A stretch of DNA of 6,488 nucleotides, taken from assembly GCA_002405515.1 (NCBI GenBank), contig DHLZ01000194.1, positions 1 to 6,488 on the forward strand, given 5' to 3'. The DNA comes from Planctomycetaceae bacterium UBA4655 (GTDB taxonomy: Bacteria > Planctomycetota > Planctomycetia > Pirellulales > UBA1268). The position numbers and the translations under genes are program-made. Each line of letters begins with the position of its first letter. Within the stretch, counting starts at the first letter, position 1. Shown piece after piece: positions 5,983 through 6,488 of the stretch. Under the pieces are notes generated by a model. The model was not told the origin of the DNA and did no database searches. It saw only the letters and a program-made list of their open reading frames with translations.

Positions 5983-6488
5983 GAATCATAGGATACCAGC
6001 CGCCGGGGTTCGTGAAACGGCGATCGCGGTGCTGGCGATTCTTGCGATCGCCGCCTGGGGCGGCCTCCTGCTCGCCGGGTTCGGCACGGTGCCGGCGTTT
6101 GCGACGGCCTGGAGCGGGACGGTGTCGGTCGCGGAACTGCCGCTCGTTTTGGCTCTCGCGATCGGGGGTGTGCCGCTCGTCTGGGACCTGCTTTCAAAGC
6201 TCGCCGCCGGCACGTTCGGGTCGGACCTTCTTGCGGGCCTGTCGATCGTGACGTCGGTCGTGCTCGGCGAATACCTCGCCGGCTCGCTCGTGGTGCTGAT
6301 GCTCTCCGGGGGCGAGGCGCTCGAGAGCCGGGCGGTGAGCCGGGCGGGCGACGTGCTCGGGGCGCTCGCACGACGGATGCCGACGGTGGCCCACCGGAAA
6401 CGTGACGGATCGATGACCGACGTGCCGCTTGCGGAGGTGGCCGTCGGCGACCTCGTCGTCGTCTTGCCGCACGAGATCTGCCCGGTGG
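5981..6488 (+). CDS. P1B-type (heavy-metal) P-type ATPase, N-terminal part, cut by window end
   Basis: The frame is open from the ATG at 5981 to the right edge (169 codons), so only the N-terminus is visible. Hydrophobic spans lie at about 14-34, 53-71 and 83-109. The stretch SDLLAGLSIVTSVVLGEYLAGS (81-102, key residues SDLL and GEYL) and GGEALESRAVSRAGDVL (110-126) match the membrane pair leading into the actuator domain of metal-pumping ATPases. The actuator begins with VPLAEVAVGDLVVVLPHEICPV (148-169, key residues VGD and LPHE), the counterpart of GD-VVV-PGE-IPVDG. No N-terminal HMA domain (GMTCxxC) is present. The CPx, DKTGT and ATP-binding motifs lie beyond the window, so the metal cannot be told. 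An in-frame ATG at 5972 is an alternative start, with a GGAG 12 nt upstream. It is divergent from DUF2237 with overlapping starts. The protein should sit in the inner membrane. Confidence 0.85.
   Translation, partial: MNHRIPAAGVRETAIAVLAILAIAAWGGLLLAGFGTVPAFATAWSGTVSVAELPLVLALAIGGVPLVWDLLSKLAAGTFGSDLLAGLSIVTSVVLGEYLAGSLVVLMLSGGEALESRAVSRAGDVLGALARRMPTVAHRKRDGSMTDVPLAEVAVGDLVVVLPHEICPV

Noticed and set aside
5447..5989. 180-codon minus-strand frame overlapping DUF2237
   Set aside because: It is the shifted frame of the DUF2237 gene and is arginine-rich; DUF2237 itself has clear conserved motifs in the other frame.
5979..6472. Minus-strand frames opposite the P-type ATPase
   Set aside because: The plus strand carries an uninterrupted P1B ATPase N-terminus with recognisable membrane and actuator motifs; the opposing frames are arginine/proline-rich shadows.
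1..6488. CRISPR arrays, tRNA or rRNA genes, integrases, att sites
   Set aside because: No regularly spaced direct repeats, cloverleaf-like sequence, rRNA signature or recombinase motif was found on reading both strands.

Overview
The window looks like chromosomal DNA from a planctomycete or a close relative. It is GC-rich (about 65-70 % in most sampled lines). Its centre encodes the DUF1592-type cytochrome c protein and DUF1552 protein pair, which is expanded in Planctomycetes, Verrucomicrobia and some Acidobacteria, together with a DUF1080 (3-keto-disaccharide hydrolase-like) protein. No rRNA, tRNA, CRISPR array or complete insertion sequence was seen.

Layout from left to right. (a) 26-460, minus: the first third of a multispanning NCS2-like permease, cut short after about 120 recognisable residues. 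(b) 461-605: a gap with a strong imperfect inverted repeat and a perfect 13-bp tandem duplication. (c) 606-1262, minus: an exported DUF1080 protein with a near-consensus ribosome binding site and lower GC than its neighbours. (d) 1341-2732, minus: a Tat-exported DUF1552 protein. (e) 2797-5310, minus: a large exported protein with an N-terminal cytochrome c module (CxxCH), the DUF1587/1595/1592/1588/1585 series and a second CxxCH. (f) 5311-5571: a gap with several hairpins, the likely leader of the operon. (g) 5572-5982, minus: a complete, cysteine-rich DUF2237 protein. (h) 5981-6488, plus: the start of a P1B-type metal-transporting ATPase that runs off the right edge.

Genes (e), (d) and (c) are read in that order on the minus strand with gaps of 64 and 78 bp, so they probably form one transcript. 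All three carry export signals (two Sec-like, one Tat). They would act outside the cytoplasm, plausibly as a redox module linked to modification or breakdown of polysaccharide or oxidised sugar; the function of DUF1592 and DUF1552 is not established, so this is inference. Genes (g) and (h) are divergent and their start codons share one CATG, which leaves no intergenic promoter space.

The points most worth checking are the broken permease and its out-of-frame downstream reading, the shared CATG start, the structured gap at 524-598 beside the low-GC DUF1080 gene, and the three-gene redox/sugar cluster. I found no clear evidence of a wholly new system.
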